From the NCBI RefSeq assembly GCF_001428105.1, contig NZ_LMSJ01000019.1, positions 62,001 through 126,000 of the forward strand: a stretch of 64,000 nt of DNA, written 5' to 3'. Of this stretch, positions 18,032 through 27,169 are shown in pieces; position 1 is the first letter of the stretch; the number at the start of each line of letters is the position of its first letter. A model generated the notes under the pieces. That model had not been told where the DNA came from. It did not search any database and saw only the letters and a program-made list of their open reading frames with translations. The DNA comes from Paenibacillus sp. Soil766. Its GTDB lineage: Bacteria; Bacillota; Bacilli; Paenibacillales; NBRC-103111. A program made the position numbers and the translations under genes.

Positions 18032-19375
18032 ATGAAAAAAGCTAGAATTACATATCGCTTCGACCCCAAGGAAGGGGCAGAATCAACACGCAGAGCAGCA
18101 AGGGTACATGATCAAGAGGAGAACATTATTCCCCTCTATCAAGAAGAGTATAAAGTAATAGAGCCGAAGATAGATCGGAGTTCGAAGGAAGTAACGCCAT
18201 ACGAACAAGCAGAAAGAGAGCAAGTAGAGTCACTTTTTGAACCGCATGCGCTGAATACGTTCACGACAGATTTTGGGAGCTGGCATAGCCAGATCGAATC
18301 AGAAGGAGAGCGTGTAGAACGAATCATTCGTGAGAACCAAATTACTCGAGAACAGCAGAATTCTCCGATCCCAACGGTAGTTCGCCAAGAGCGGCAACCC
18401 GATCCCGAGCTTACTGACAATCGGGAGGAATGGTCCAATTGGACATCCAAGGAGCCATACCGGGATCCCGGGAATGGAACTCGTTATGCGAAGTCGCCCG
18501 ATGCGCCATGGTTTCGCATAGCAACCTCTGTGGCGGGTGCAGTGGTAACGGGAATTGCATTCGGTTTCTTCGTGCTCTCCATGTTCTCTTCGGATCAAGA
18601 TAAGACAACGAGTTTAGCGACATCCAATCCTTCTAAAGTTACGGTGCCATCGCCTAATACACAAGCAGCAACCTCCACGACCAAAACACAAACAGGTACA
18701 GGGGATGTAGCTCTACCCGCAACAACAGCAGCTGTCACAGCGGTGCAAATTCCTGCTAAATCGTATACCTTCTTGCAAAATGGGGTGTTCAGCTCGCTCC
18801 AAGGCGCCCAAGCTGTTCAAGATTCGCTCAATAAGAAGGGGCTTGCTTCTGCGCTGGATAATTCCGATAAGCTCACTGTGTTCGTAGGTTTTGCTAAGAC
18901 GAGGGACGATGCTGTTGCATTAAGGCAAGGTGTGCAGGCTACGGATAAAACGATTGAGGTTTTCATGAAAAATGTGGATTTCCCAGCGATAACGGGCATT
19001 CGCTGGTCTGGCGCAAAAGCGGAGACATTGCCTAATTATATCGCTGAGGGTGATAAGCTTGTGACTGCGATGAGTGGACTGACACTAATCCATTTGGCGG
19101 AGACGAAGCCCACAGCACTGACGGATGTCTCTTTACAGTCGATTCGTACTTCGCATCAGGCACTCATTACGCTCGGTACAGGGCTGACTAGCGGCGCGGG
19201 TGATGATGTTAAACCGTTGCTAGCGAAGATGACTACAGCGATCAATAGTGCCGTACAATCGATGGAAGAATACAAGAAAACGCCATCTCAGGCCTTGATG
19301 TGGCAAGCGCAATCAGCCTTGATGCAGTACATTATTGCTCAGAAAAATCTGCTTACTACGATTAGCGTAGTATAA
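18032..19375 (+). CDS. SPOR-domain membrane protein
   Basis: A bitopic protein of 447 residues. It has a charged cytoplasmic part (1-160, rich in Glu/Gln/Arg), one membrane segment (about 162-185, IATSVAGAVVTGIAFGFFVL), a Thr/Ala/Gln-rich linker, and a SPOR peptidoglycan-binding domain (about 240-315, KSYTFLQNGVFSSLQGAQAV then LTVFVGFAKTRDDAVALRQ). A C-terminal helical region of about 120 residues follows. SPOR domains bind denuded glycan strands at septa. The start at 18032 follows GGAAGGG; the longer frame to 17987 has no good site. It faces the SLH amidase across a shared terminator. Confidence 0.8.
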   Translation: MKKARITYRFDPKEGAESTRRAARVHDQEENIIPLYQEEYKVIEPKIDRSSKEVTPYEQAEREQVESLFEPHALNTFTTDFGSWHSQIESEGERVERIIRENQITREQQNSPIPTVVRQERQPDPELTDNREEWSNWTSKEPYRDPGNGTRYAKSPDAPWFRIATSVAGAVVTGIAFGFFVLSMFSSDQDKTTSLATSNPSKVTVPSPNTQAATSTTKTQTGTGDVALPATTAAVTAVQIPAKSYTFLQNGVFSSLQGAQAVQDSLNKKGLASALDNSDKLTVFVGFAKTRDDAVALRQGVQATDKTIEVFMKNVDFPAITGIRWSGAKAETLPNYIAEGDKLVTAMSGLTLIHLAETKPTALTDVSLQSIRTSHQALITLGTGLTSGAGDDVKPLLAKMTTAINSAVQSMEEYKKTPSQALMWQAQSALMQYIIAQKNLLTTISVV

Positions 19376-19378
19376 GGA

Positions 19379-19426
19379 GAAGCCGTGTACCCTGAACTCT
19401 ACAGAGCCAGGGATACACGGCTTTCT
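19379..19426 (+). terminator. bidirectional terminator between convergent genes
   Basis: AGCCGTGTACCCTG (19381-19394) pairs with CAGGGATACACGGCT (19408-19422, one bulge), then TTTCTTG. It serves the SPOR gene and perhaps the convergent amidase gene. Confidence 0.75.
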
Positions 19427-19428
19427 TG

Positions 19429-20664
19429 TCATTTCGTGAGATAACGATCCAGCAGGGCGGCAATTTCAGCCCTAGTCATTGTTTGATCGGGCTTAAAGGA
19501 AGTGTCCGATATGCCATTTATGATGCCTTTATCTTTCAAATTTAGGATAGCTAATGCGCTCCACATGGACTTCGGTACATCATCAAATGCTGCTGTATAC
19601 GTCGGTTGTGAAGTTGGCGAAGTCATTTGTAGAAGCTGATTAAATAAAAAAGCAACTTCCCCGCGTGTGATTGCTTGATTAGGACGTATTGTCCCATCGG
19701 CATAGCCTTGTAGTAAGTTTAGTTTCGCAGCCTTGGCAAAAACGGCGCTTGCCCAATGGGAAGTCGATAGATCCGAATAGCTTTTCGTTGCGCCAGTCCC
19801 GCAGCTATAAACATTGGAAGTTACACTTCCGTTCGTGCTGCAGACAGCTGGCAGCTTGCCCAAGGAAAATACGCGATCCATTAGCGTCAGGAATTCCGCT
19901 CTCGTAAGCGCGCGGTCGGGTTCGTAATTGTTGCCGATCCCTTCGACAATGCCTGTATTCTTCATGCGAAGAACGGCAGATCTAGACCAGTGAACAAGCA
20001 CATCGGTAAAAAGTGGTGGTTCATAACTGCTAATTCCATTGGCGATGCCGATCGCCATCTTAGAACGAACAGCACTGCTAGCAAGTAAGGCTGCATCGCT
20101 AGTATTTGTGAGAAAAGCCGTCTCGACGAGAATACTTGGAATTGTTCCCATTCGGGCCACATAGACTGCACTAGGTGTTAGTCCTAAGTCTTTGGTACCG
20201 GCTTGCGCAAGTAAAGCATCCTGTACAAGCTGTGCCAAATTTTTACTATAAGGTGTTAATTGCGTCATCGCACTGCTTGCTGGATAATCTTCTTGGGGGT
20301 ACGCACTGTCATAATAAAGCACCATGGTTCCGTTAGCTTTGCTGCTCGAATGTGCATTGGCATGAATGGATACGAATAGGTCAGCTTGCTGTTCATTCGT
20401 GAAGGCAACCCTTTGAGCGAGTGATAAGAAGGTGTCGTTAGTGCGTGTCATGACGACCTCGTAACCGCGTTCAAGAAGGGCTTGTCTCACCTTTAACGTG
20501 ATGTCCAGATTGACATCAGTTTCACGCAGTCCACCAACACCAATGGCACCAGGATCACTTCCACCATGTCCGGGATCAAGCACAACCTTGTAAGCGAATG
20601 CTTGATAAGGGCATGCAATTGTGAGCAGTAACATGAACAGAATTAGTCTTTTGAATAGAGTCAT
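19429..20664 (-). CDS. N-acetylmuramoyl-L-alanine amidase with three SLH domains
   Basis: Secreted cell-wall hydrolase of 411 residues that cuts the MurNAc-L-Ala bond. A signal peptide (1-24, ending QAFA) is followed by an Amidase_3 domain (about 25-215). Zinc ligands are in place: H33 in LDPGHGGSDPGAIG, E48 in GLRETDVNL and H101 in FVSIHANAHSS; the catalytic glutamate is in ILVETAFLTN. Three S-layer homology repeats follow (about 218-275, 285-345 and 350-410, each with a TRAEF/TRGEVAFL/TRAEIAALL motif). They anchor the protein to pyruvylated secondary wall polymer, typical for Paenibacillaceae. Confidence 0.93.
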   Translation of the reverse strand: MTLFKRLILFMLLLTIACPYQAFAYKVVLDPGHGGSDPGAIGVGGLRETDVNLDITLKVRQALLERGYEVVMTRTNDTFLSLAQRVAFTNEQQADLFVSIHANAHSSSKANGTMVLYYDSAYPQEDYPASSAMTQLTPYSKNLAQLVQDALLAQAGTKDLGLTPSAVYVARMGTIPSILVETAFLTNTSDAALLASSAVRSKMAIGIANGISSYEPPLFTDVLVHWSRSAVLRMKNTGIVEGIGNNYEPDRALTRAEFLTLMDRVFSLGKLPAVCSTNGSVTSNVYSCGTGATKSYSDLSTSHWASAVFAKAAKLNLLQGYADGTIRPNQAITRGEVAFLFNQLLQMTSPTSQPTYTAAFDDVPKSMWSALAILNLKDKGIINGISDTSFKPDQTMTRAEIAALLDRYLTK

Positions 20665-20828
20665 AGTTGAATTTACCTCCGGTAACTATCTTACTAGGAT
20701 TGGTCTAGGCTGTAAGCAGGTAAGAATCACCATCGGTTTATTCAACTGCCGGCCGTTTATTTTACATGGAAAAAAGAGGTGAATCCTCGTATAATAGGGC
20801 ATGTACATACTTGGAGAGGATGGCAGGA

Positions 20829-21071
20829 ATGAAAAAAAACACATTTACACTGATCATTTTTTTAATCGTCGGGTTAATTACTGGGGTTATTATTGGCCAG
20901 CTGCTAGCGCCCGTTCCTGCTCTCGCATTTTTAACTAAATCAGTTCAAATTTCTTGGGAACCTAAAGCCGATTTACAAGTTGTGAAATATCAATTCGAAC
21001 TTTTGGTGAAGCTAAACCTGTGCAGTATTATTGGATTAGTAGGAGCTTATCTCCTATATCGGAAACTCTAG
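20829..21071 (+). CDS. DUF4321 family small membrane protein
   Basis: An 80-residue protein with two predicted membrane helices (about 6-26, LIIFLIVGLITGVIIGQLLA, and 57-77, LCSIIGLVGAYLLYR) and a short loop containing ISWEPKADLQVVKYQFEL. This matches the DUF4321 family that sits next to maf in many Firmicutes. No biochemical role is known. Start at 20829 follows GGAGAGG nine bases upstream; a TATAAT at 20790-20795 could be its -10 box, but no clear -35 is seen. Confidence 0.82.
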   Translation: MKKNTFTLIIFLIVGLITGVIIGQLLAPVPALAFLTKSVQISWEPKADLQVVKYQFELLVKLNLCSIIGLVGAYLLYRKL

Positions 21072-21122
21072 TGAGTTTGTGAACGTTAGAAACGTAGGAT
21101 TATTATCTAGGAGTTGTTTATC

Positions 21123-21725
21123 GTGCCAACCAAAGAACATCAAAGACTTATTCTTGCTTCATCGTCGCCGCGGAGGCAGGAGCTTATCCAATCTTTCGGA
21201 CTACCCTATATCATTCGTGTGAGTGACGCAGATGAGACCGTCGAGCAAAAAATAACGCCATCTGAGCTCGTTGAGCTGCTTTCTTTACGCAAGGCGGGGG
21301 CAGTTAGAGACATGCTAGAGGACCAAGATCAACATGGTATTATCATTGGATCGGACACGGTTGTTGTATATAACGAGGAAGTTCTAGGCAAACCGGTAGA
21401 TGAGCAAGATGCTTTCCGAATGCTGAAAGGATTACAAGGAAATACACATCAGGTGTACAGTGGTGTTGCTTGTGTGGATGCAGCGACGGGTCAGCAGGTT
21501 GTCTCGCATAGCGTGACCCATGTGCGGATGAAGCCGATGACGGATAATCAGATTTTGCGCTATATTGCAACTGGAGAGCCCAGAGATAAAGCGGGGTCTT
21601 ACGCCATTCAAGGTATAGGGGCAACGATAATTAGCGGGATCGAAGGGGATTATTTCACAGTTGTAGGCTTGCCGCTTTCCTTGCTGAGTGATTTATTGCT
21701 GACATTTGATATTCAAGTTCTGTAG
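21123..21725 (+). CDS. maf: Maf-type nucleoside triphosphate pyrophosphatase
   Basis: Maf proteins hydrolyse non-canonical or pyrimidine dNTPs/NTPs (dTTP/UTP class likely) and affect septation. ASSSPRRQELI (about 12-22), GSDTVVVYNEEVLGKP (about 75-90) and GEPRDKAGSYAIQGIGA (about 155-171) are the conserved blocks. Length 200 residues. The GTG at 21123 lies nine bases after GGAG; an in-frame TTG at 21114 directly abuts that site and is less likely. It comes just upstream of radC-mre, as in B. subtilis. Confidence 0.93.
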   Translation: MPTKEHQRLILASSSPRRQELIQSFGLPYIIRVSDADETVEQKITPSELVELLSLRKAGAVRDMLEDQDQHGIIIGSDTVVVYNEEVLGKPVDEQDAFRMLKGLQGNTHQVYSGVACVDAATGQQVVSHSVTHVRMKPMTDNQILRYIATGEPRDKAGSYAIQGIGATIISGIEGDYFTVVGLPLSLLSDLLLTFDIQVL

Positions 21726-21772
21726 GCTCATTTCCAAGCATATCCATTCTAGTCCAAAATAGGGTGTTTAGA

Positions 21773-21801
21773 TTGACTGAGCAATCTGTAACGGTTACAA
21801 T
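21773..21801 (+). promoter_or_regulatory. sigma-A promoter overlapped by a 13-bp palindromic operator, for the Rrf2 gene
   Basis: TTGACT (21773-21778) and TACAAT (21796-21801) are separated by exactly 17 bases. The perfect palindrome TGTAACGGTTACA (21787-21799) covers the end of the spacer and most of the -10 box, so a bound dimer would block RNA polymerase. It lies about 46 bases before the Rrf2-family start. Autoregulation by that protein is the simplest reading but is inferred. Confidence 0.7.
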
Positions 21802-21846
21802 GACAGTAAGCGACATGACTTCGCATTCTTCTGGGAGGTACCAGCC

Positions 21847-22296
21847 ATGAACAGCGAATTTACAATTGCCGTCCACAGCCTTGTTTTATTAGCTCATTTG
21901 CCTGATCATATGGCAACTAGCGAAGAAATTGCAGCTAATGTATCTACACATTCTGCACGCATTCGTAAAGTTATGGGCTTTCTTCGAAAAGCAGGTTATG
22001 TGTCAACGAAGGAAGGCATCGGTGGCGGTTTTATATTGAGTTGTAAGCCTGAGGAAGTCACACTCGGGGAGATTTACCGCTTGACATGTCAAGGTACTTT
22101 GAAGCCGAGCTGGTGCTCAGGTGATGAGTCCAAGCCTTGTATGATATCATCCAAAATGGATAGATTGATGGGTAAAGTTTTCTGCGATGCTGAGAAGCAA
22201 ATGGAAAATTACTTTGAAGGACATACAATTGGGAGTATGTTAGAACAAATAAGGGCATTTGAATGTCCGCAATCGAATACAGAATCTCTATCCTAG
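21847..22296 (+). CDS. Rrf2 family transcriptional regulator
   Basis: A 149-residue protein with an N-terminal winged helix-turn-helix (about 1-65: FTIAVHSLVLLAHLP, SEEIAANVSTHSARIRKVMGFL, GYVSTKEGIGGGFIL) and a dimerisation helix. Cysteines occur in GEIYRLTCQG, PSWCSGDESKPCM and VFCDAEKQ. Their spacing is not the usual CX5CX5C-like cluster of IscR/NsrR, so a [Fe-S] cofactor is uncertain; a thiol-based sensor like YwnA/CymR relatives is also possible. ATG start with GGGAGG upstream. Its own promoter contains a palindrome. Confidence 0.88.
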   Translation: MNSEFTIAVHSLVLLAHLPDHMATSEEIAANVSTHSARIRKVMGFLRKAGYVSTKEGIGGGFILSCKPEEVTLGEIYRLTCQGTLKPSWCSGDESKPCMISSKMDRLMGKVFCDAEKQMENYFEGHTIGSMLEQIRAFECPQSNTESLS

Positions 22297-22298
22297 AA

Positions 22299-22328
22299 GC
22301 CCTCGGATCTCACAATCCGGGGGTTTTA
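22299..22328 (+). terminator. terminator after the Rrf2 gene
   Basis: CCTCGGAT (22301-22308) pairs with ATCCGGGG (22315-22322, one G:T) and is followed by TTTT. Confidence 0.65.
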
Positions 22329-22410
22329 TGTTGTTTTTAGGGCTTATAGCCGCATGCATGGGATAGCAATAAGTAACATAACCTACATTACGTACGGAAG
22401 AGGGGAAAAC

Positions 22411-23100
22411 ATGGAAAGCTCAAACTTGATGCTGCGAGAAGTTCCGATCGAAGAGAGACCGCGGGAGCGAATGCTTCAACTGGGGGCAGGGGCGTTAAGT
22501 CATGCGGAACTGCTTGCCATTTTATTACGGACTGGTACAGTGGCTGAGTCTGCCATTTATTTGGCAAGCCGGATTCTAAGTGAAAGCGGGGGGCTGCGCA
22601 GTCTTGTTGATATGAGCAAGGATCAATTAACGCAGATCAAGGGGATTGGCGATGCCAAGGCGCTTCAAATTCTTGCCGGTATTGAGCTAGGGCGCAGGCT
22701 GGCTAAGAGCTCATATGAGGAGCGGATAACGATTCGTTCGCCCAAGGATATCGCTAATTTAATGAGCGAGGATCTTCGCTATTTGCAGAAAGAGCATTTT
22801 GTTTGCTTGTTCCTCAACACCAAGAATCATGTCATTGCGCAGGAGACCTTATCTATGGGCAGCTTGAACGCTTCGATTGTCCATCCAAGAGAAGTGTTTC
22901 GTGCAGCGATCAAAAGAAGCAGTGCCTCGATCATTTGTGTACATAACCATCCCAGTGGAGATCCTACACCAAGTCCGGAAGATATTAGTCTGACAGGTCG
23001 GTTAGTAGAAGCAGGAGCAATAATTGGTATTGAAGTGTTGGATCATGTTATCATTGGAGATCAGAGATTTATAAGTTTGAAGGAACAAGGCTTTATGTAA
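22411..23100 (+). CDS. radC: RadC family (JAB/MPN-domain) protein
   Basis: A 229-residue protein. It has an N-terminal helix-hairpin-helix region (about 40-80, QIKGIGDAKALQILAGIELGRRL) and a C-terminal JAB/MPN metalloprotease-like domain with the metal motif HNHPSGDPTPSPEDISLTGRL. RadC was once linked to DNA repair, but the role is unresolved. The start at 22411 follows GAAGAGGGG; the frame extends to 22354 without a good site. The mreB promoter begins in the 3' end of this gene. Confidence 0.95.
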   Translation: MESSNLMLREVPIEERPRERMLQLGAGALSHAELLAILLRTGTVAESAIYLASRILSESGGLRSLVDMSKDQLTQIKGIGDAKALQILAGIELGRRLAKSSYEERITIRSPKDIANLMSEDLRYLQKEHFVCLFLNTKNHVIAQETLSMGSLNASIVHPREVFRAAIKRSSASIICVHNHPSGDPTPSPEDISLTGRLVEAGAIIGIEVLDHVIIGDQRFISLKEQGFM

Positions 23101-23106
23101 TATAAT
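23077..23106 (+). promoter_or_regulatory. sigma-A promoter for mreB and downstream genes
   Basis: TTGAAG (23077-23082, inside radC) and TATAAT (23101-23106, directly after the radC stop) are spaced by 18 bases, 30 bases before the mreB start. Confidence 0.6.
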
Positions 23107-23136
23107 AGAACACGCAACAGGAAAGGAGCCGTTTGT

Positions 23137-24171
23137 ATGTTTGGTGGTTTTACGAAAGATCTGGGGATTGATTTGGGTACCGCGAACACCTTGGTTTATG
23201 TGAAAGGCAGAGGAATTATCGTTAGGGAGCCTTCGGTGGTCGCCCTTCGTACAGATACAAAAACAATTGAAGCAGTCGGTGAATCCGCCAAAAAGATGAT
23301 TGGTCGTACACCTGGGAATATCCGTGCAGTTCGTCCGATGAAGGATGGCGTTATTGCCGATTTCGACACGACCGCAACGATGATTCGATACTTTATTCGA
23401 CAAGCACAGAAGCAACGGTGGTTGTTTCCGCGTCATCCGAATGTGATGGTATGTGTGCCATCGGGGATTACGGCTGTAGAGAAGCGTGCCGTTGAAGATG
23501 CAACGAAGCAAGCTGGAGCAAGAGAAGCCTATACGATCGAGGAGCCTTTCGCTGCTGCGATTGGAGCAGATCTTCCAGTTTGGGAACCAACCGGAAGTAT
23601 GGTTGTTGATATTGGCGGAGGTACGACAGAAGTTGCTGTTATCTCACTTGGCGGTATTGTAACCAGTCGATCGATTCGTATTGCTGGTGATGAAATGGAT
23701 GAGGCCATTATTCAATATATTAAACGTACATACAACCTCATGATTGGAGAACGCACAGCGGAAACGTTGAAGATCGAAATCGGCTCGGCGCTTAACACGG
23801 ATAAAGCAGAAACGCTGGAAATTCGTGGCCGAGATCTTGTAAGCGGACTGCCGAAAACGATGAGTGTAACGTCTGTTGAGATTACGGAATCGTTGTCGGA
23901 CACAGTAAGTGCCATTGTGGATGCCGTAAAAGTCACCCTTGAGAAATGTCCTCCCGAGCTATCTGCGGATATTATGGATCGCGGTATTGTGCTGACTGGC
24001 GGAGGAGGATTGCTCCGTAATTTGGACCGACTTCTAGCAAGAGAAACAGGGATGCCCGTTATGGTTGCCGAAAATCCCCTTGATTGCGTTGCGATTGGAA
24101 CGGGACGTGCATTAGAGAACATTCACTTATTCAAAAACAAATCAGGATCTGGTTCGAGATATAAGGGTTAA
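23137..24171 (+). CDS. mreB: rod shape-determining protein MreB
   Basis: Actin-like ATPase that organises lateral wall synthesis on the inner membrane face. The phosphate-1 motif [17 protein letters not shown] is at about 9-25, phosphate-2 [19 protein letters not shown] at about 155-173, and the adenosine motif [13 protein letters not shown] at about 287-299. Length 344 is normal. Strong AGGAAAGGAG site upstream. It leads mreB-mreC-mreD-minC-minD-rodA. Confidence 0.98.
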   Translation: MFGGFTKDLGIDLGTANTLVYVKGRGIIVREPSVVALRTDTKTIEAVGESAKKMIGRTPGNIRAVRPMKDGVIADFDTTATMIRYFIRQAQKQRWLFPRHPNVMVCVPSGITAVEKRAVEDATKQAGAREAYTIEEPFAAAIGADLPVWEPTGSMVVDIGGGTTEVAVISLGGIVTSRSIRIAGDEMDEAIIQYIKRTYNLMIGERTAETLKIEIGSALNTDKAETLEIRGRDLVSGLPKTMSVTSVEITESLSDTVSAIVDAVKVTLEKCPPELSADIMDRGIVLTGGGGLLRNLDRLLARETGMPVMVAENPLDCVAIGTGRALENIHLFKNKSGSGSRYKG

Positions 24172-24192
24172 TATTCGTTAGAAGGTGCTAAT

Positions 24193-25056
24193 TTGTTTAA
24201 ATTCATGGGAAATAAACGACTTATTTTTCTTATGTCTGGTTTAGTCTGTTTCTTTATTCTAATGGGACTAACACTAGGGAATCGAGGGCCGATGACATGG
24301 CCTGAGAAGTTCGTCAAAGACTCCGTATCATGGACGCAAGGACTCTTGTACAAGCCCGCTGCGCAGGTAGCGGGCTTCTTCGAAGACATCAGACAGCTGC
24401 GAGTCATTTATGAAGAAAACAAGACATTGAAGCTGACGCTCACGCAATATGCACGAGATACACAGCGATTGAACGAGCTTGAATCACAGAATAAGCGTCT
24501 GTTGGATGAGCTTGGTTTCACAGAACGTCAGCGACAAGCCAACAACTATACGTATCGAATCGCTGAGGTCGTGACCATTGATCCAGATCCGTACAATAGC
24601 ACCGTGACGATTAATTTAGGTGATAAAGATGGGATTAAGGAGAATATGGCGGTTATGACTGTCGATGGCTTAGTGGGAAGAGTGAGCAAAGTGTTTGGAT
24701 TTCACTCCAACGTGCAGCTGTTATCAGAGACGAATGATACCGACAACAACTCCAAAGCAATCGCCGTTACAGTCAAAGGGAATGATTCGCAGCCATTCGG
24801 GATGATTGAATCCTATGATCCTAAGGTTGGGGAGTTAGTGATGAATAAGGTTGAACTTGCTGATGATATGAAAGTCGGCGATACGATTATTACATCAGGC
24901 TTAGGGCAGGTTTTTCCAAAGGGGATAGAAGTGGGAACGATCTCTTCGATTGGACCTGGGGAATTCGGCATTACATATAAGGTAATGGTCAAGCCCAAAG
25001 CGTCCTTTAACCGAATCCGTGAAGTGTTCGTCGTTGAAGTTCCGGAAGTGAAATGA
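24193..25056 (+). CDS. mreC: rod shape-determining protein MreC
   Basis: Bitopic scaffold protein of the elongation machinery. An N-terminal membrane segment (RLIFLMSGLVCFFILMGLTLG, about 9-29) is followed by a coiled coil (about 70-115, with LNELESQNKRLLDELGF) and a beta-rich extracytoplasmic domain (about 120-280, DGLVGRVSKVFG and GDTIITSGLGQVFPKGIEVG). Length 287 residues. TTG start at 24193 sits five bases after GAAGGTG; ATG 24205 would be 17 bases away. Confidence 0.93.
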   Translation: MFKFMGNKRLIFLMSGLVCFFILMGLTLGNRGPMTWPEKFVKDSVSWTQGLLYKPAAQVAGFFEDIRQLRVIYEENKTLKLTLTQYARDTQRLNELESQNKRLLDELGFTERQRQANNYTYRIAEVVTIDPDPYNSTVTINLGDKDGIKENMAVMTVDGLVGRVSKVFGFHSNVQLLSETNDTDNNSKAIAVTVKGNDSQPFGMIESYDPKVGELVMNKVELADDMKVGDTIITSGLGQVFPKGIEVGTISSIGPGEFGITYKVMVKPKASFNRIREVFVVEVPEVK

Positions 25057-25069
25057 GGTGAGCGGGCAA

Positions 25070-25597
25070 ATGAATAGACATGTGTTATGGCTCATCCTCT
25101 TCGGTCTGTTTATCCTTCAAGGTAGTTTAGTTGTATGGTTATTGCCAGCCTCATGGCAATCGATCGTCTATGTAACACCACACTTACCCTTGGTATTCAT
25201 CATCTTTATTGGACTTTTTCATCATCGTCATGCGGCTTTAGTTTACGGATTGCTGTTTGGACTGTTACACGATTTTACTTACTATGGAGCGATGTTGGGC
25301 GTATACTCTTTCAGCATGGGGCTCGTAGGCTATTTGGCAGGTCTTGCGCAGCGCCGGCAGCCCAATCTTATTTTTTACAACTTGCTTATTACAAGCCTAG
25401 GGTTATTAATATTTGAGTTTCTCAACTATGGGATCAACCGCTTATTCAAACTGATTGCCATTGATTGGAATTTTGCTCTCACCCATTACATGCTCCCAAG
25501 TGTTCTATTCAATTTACTTGTGGCCTTGATTTGCTACGTTCCCATCCGCAAACTGCTTGAAGGCAAACGACTTGCAGCGTCAGCGAAGGAAGATTAA
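25070..25597 (+). CDS. mreD: rod shape-determining protein MreD
   Basis: Integral membrane partner of MreC, 175 residues with five or more hydrophobic helices (for example VLWLILFGLFILQGSLVVWLL and LPLVFIIFIGLFHH). The family signature region AALVYGLLFGLLHDFTYYGAMLGVYSFSMGL is present. Start ATG 25070 lies nine bases after TGAGGTG, which includes the mreC stop; an in-frame GTG at 25058 overlaps that site. Confidence 0.93.
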   Translation: MNRHVLWLILFGLFILQGSLVVWLLPASWQSIVYVTPHLPLVFIIFIGLFHHRHAALVYGLLFGLLHDFTYYGAMLGVYSFSMGLVGYLAGLAQRRQPNLIFYNLLITSLGLLIFEFLNYGINRLFKLIAIDWNFALTHYMLPSVLFNLLVALICYVPIRKLLEGKRLAASAKED

Positions 25598-25669
25598 TTT
25601 TCCAGGCGATAAGCAGGAGAATTTAGAACAAGGGCCGAAATGTATAGGTTGGGAGGTCGTCATGCCATT

Positions 25670-26329
25670 ATGTCTGTAGCGAAGCACCATGTTATGATTA
25701 AAGGGGTCAAAGATGGCCTTGTATTTTTACTAAATGACGCATGCGATTGGCAAGAGCTGTTGCAAGAGCTGCAACATAAGCTTGAGAAAACGCATCAACA
25801 AATATTAACGGGTCCGATTATTCATGTGAATGTCAAGTTGGGCAACCGTGAGGCCACCGATGAGCAGAAAGAAGAGATTCGAGCTGTGATTAAGCAGAAG
25901 GGGAATCTCTTGATTCAATCGATCGAAAGTGAGCCGTCTAAAGTGGAGGCTCCACCGGAGCCCAAGGTCTCGATGACTACGCTAAGAGGAATGATTCGTT
26001 CAGGTCAAACCCTTCACAACGAAGGTGATTTGCTTTATTTAGGTGATGTTAACCCAGGAGGAATCATTACATCTACAGGGAACATTTACATAATGGGATC
26101 ACTTCGCGGTATGGCTCACGCAGGGTCAGATGGAGACGAGAAAGCAATCATTGCTGCGTCTCATATGCGGCCTACCCAATTACGTATTGCCGGGGTCATC
26201 AGTCGTTCTCCAGATGAGTGGGGGATCGAAGAGGCTTTCATGGAATTTGCTTATGTCAAAGAAGGCAAAATGGAGATCGATAAGCTGCATCAGCTTCATC
26301 GGATTTGGCCGGATGCTCCAATTAAATAA
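25670..26329 (+). CDS. minC: septum site-determining protein MinC
   Basis: MinC inhibits FtsZ assembly away from midcell when carried by MinD. It has an N-terminal FtsZ-inhibiting domain (about 1-100, HHVMIKGVKDGLVFLLND) and a C-terminal beta-helix (about 110-215, LRGMIRSGQTLHNEGDLLYLGDVN, GGIITSTGNIYIMGSLRGMAHAG). Length 219 residues. ATG 25670 gives the normal N-terminus, but GGGAGG is 13 bases away; ATG 25640 (229 residues) remains possible. Confidence 0.92.
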   Translation: MSVAKHHVMIKGVKDGLVFLLNDACDWQELLQELQHKLEKTHQQILTGPIIHVNVKLGNREATDEQKEEIRAVIKQKGNLLIQSIESEPSKVEAPPEPKVSMTTLRGMIRSGQTLHNEGDLLYLGDVNPGGIITSTGNIYIMGSLRGMAHAGSDGDEKAIIAASHMRPTQLRIAGVISRSPDEWGIEEAFMEFAYVKEGKMEIDKLHQLHRIWPDAPIK

Positions 26330-26367
26330 TTATTTTTAACATATAAACTGTGTCTGGGGTGAGGAAT

Positions 26368-27162
26368 ATGGGAGAGGCTATCGTTGTCACCTCAGGTAAA
26401 GGTGGCGTTGGTAAGACGACGACTTCCGCTAATCTGGGGACTGCACTTGCGCTTCTGGGGAAAAAAGTATGCATGGTTGATACGGATATTGGTTTACGTA
26501 ATCTGGATGTCGTGATGGGTTTGGAAAATCGGATTATCTATGACCTCGTGGACGTTGCTGAAGGTCGATGCCGATTGCCGCAAGCGTTAATTAAGGACAA
26601 ACGATTTGACGAGCTGTATTTATTGCCAGCTGCTCAAACGAAGGACAAGCACGCCGTATCTCCGGAACAGGTGCGGACGATTATTTTGGAACTCAAAAAT
26701 GATTTCGAATATGTCATTATCGACTGCCCAGCAGGGATTGAGCAGGGCTTCAAGAACGCGGTTGCAGGTGCAGATAAAGCCATTGTCGTGACGACTCCAG
26801 AGAATGCTGCTGTGCGTGATGCGGATCGAATTATTGGCCTTTTGGAGAATGAGAAAATATCTTCACCAAAGCTTGTCATCAATCGGATTCGTCCTCAAAT
26901 GGTGAAAAAAGGCGAAATGCTGGATATCGATGAAATTTGCTCTGTGCTAGCAATAGATTTGTTAGGCATTGTGCCGGATGATGAGCACGTTATTAAGGCG
27001 GCTAATCTAGGTGAGCCTACGGTGATGAACCCTTCATCACGCGCAGCCATTGCGTATCGGAATATTGCTAGGCGTATTGTTGGCGATACCGTGCCGCTTA
27101 TGCAGCTTGAAGACAAAACCGGTTGGGTAAAACGAATGAAAAAGTTTATTGGAATAGGATGA
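26368..27162 (+). CDS. minD: septum site-determining ATPase MinD
   Basis: ParA/MinD-type ATPase that places MinC on the membrane. The deviant Walker A motif VVTSGKGGVGKTTTSANLG is at about 6-24, with VDTDIGLRNLDVVMG following. The C-terminus ends in a basic amphipathic helix (WVKRMKKFIGIG) that is the membrane-targeting sequence. Length 264 residues. ATG 26368 follows GGGGTGAGG; the frame extends to a GTG at 26350. Confidence 0.97.
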   Translation: MGEAIVVTSGKGGVGKTTTSANLGTALALLGKKVCMVDTDIGLRNLDVVMGLENRIIYDLVDVAEGRCRLPQALIKDKRFDELYLLPAAQTKDKHAVSPEQVRTIILELKNDFEYVIIDCPAGIEQGFKNAVAGADKAIVVTTPENAAVRDADRIIGLLENEKISSPKLVINRIRPQMVKKGEMLDIDEICSVLAIDLLGIVPDDEHVIKAANLGEPTVMNPSSRAAIAYRNIARRIVGDTVPLMQLEDKTGWVKRMKKFIGIG

Positions 27163-27169
27163 TTGTTCT

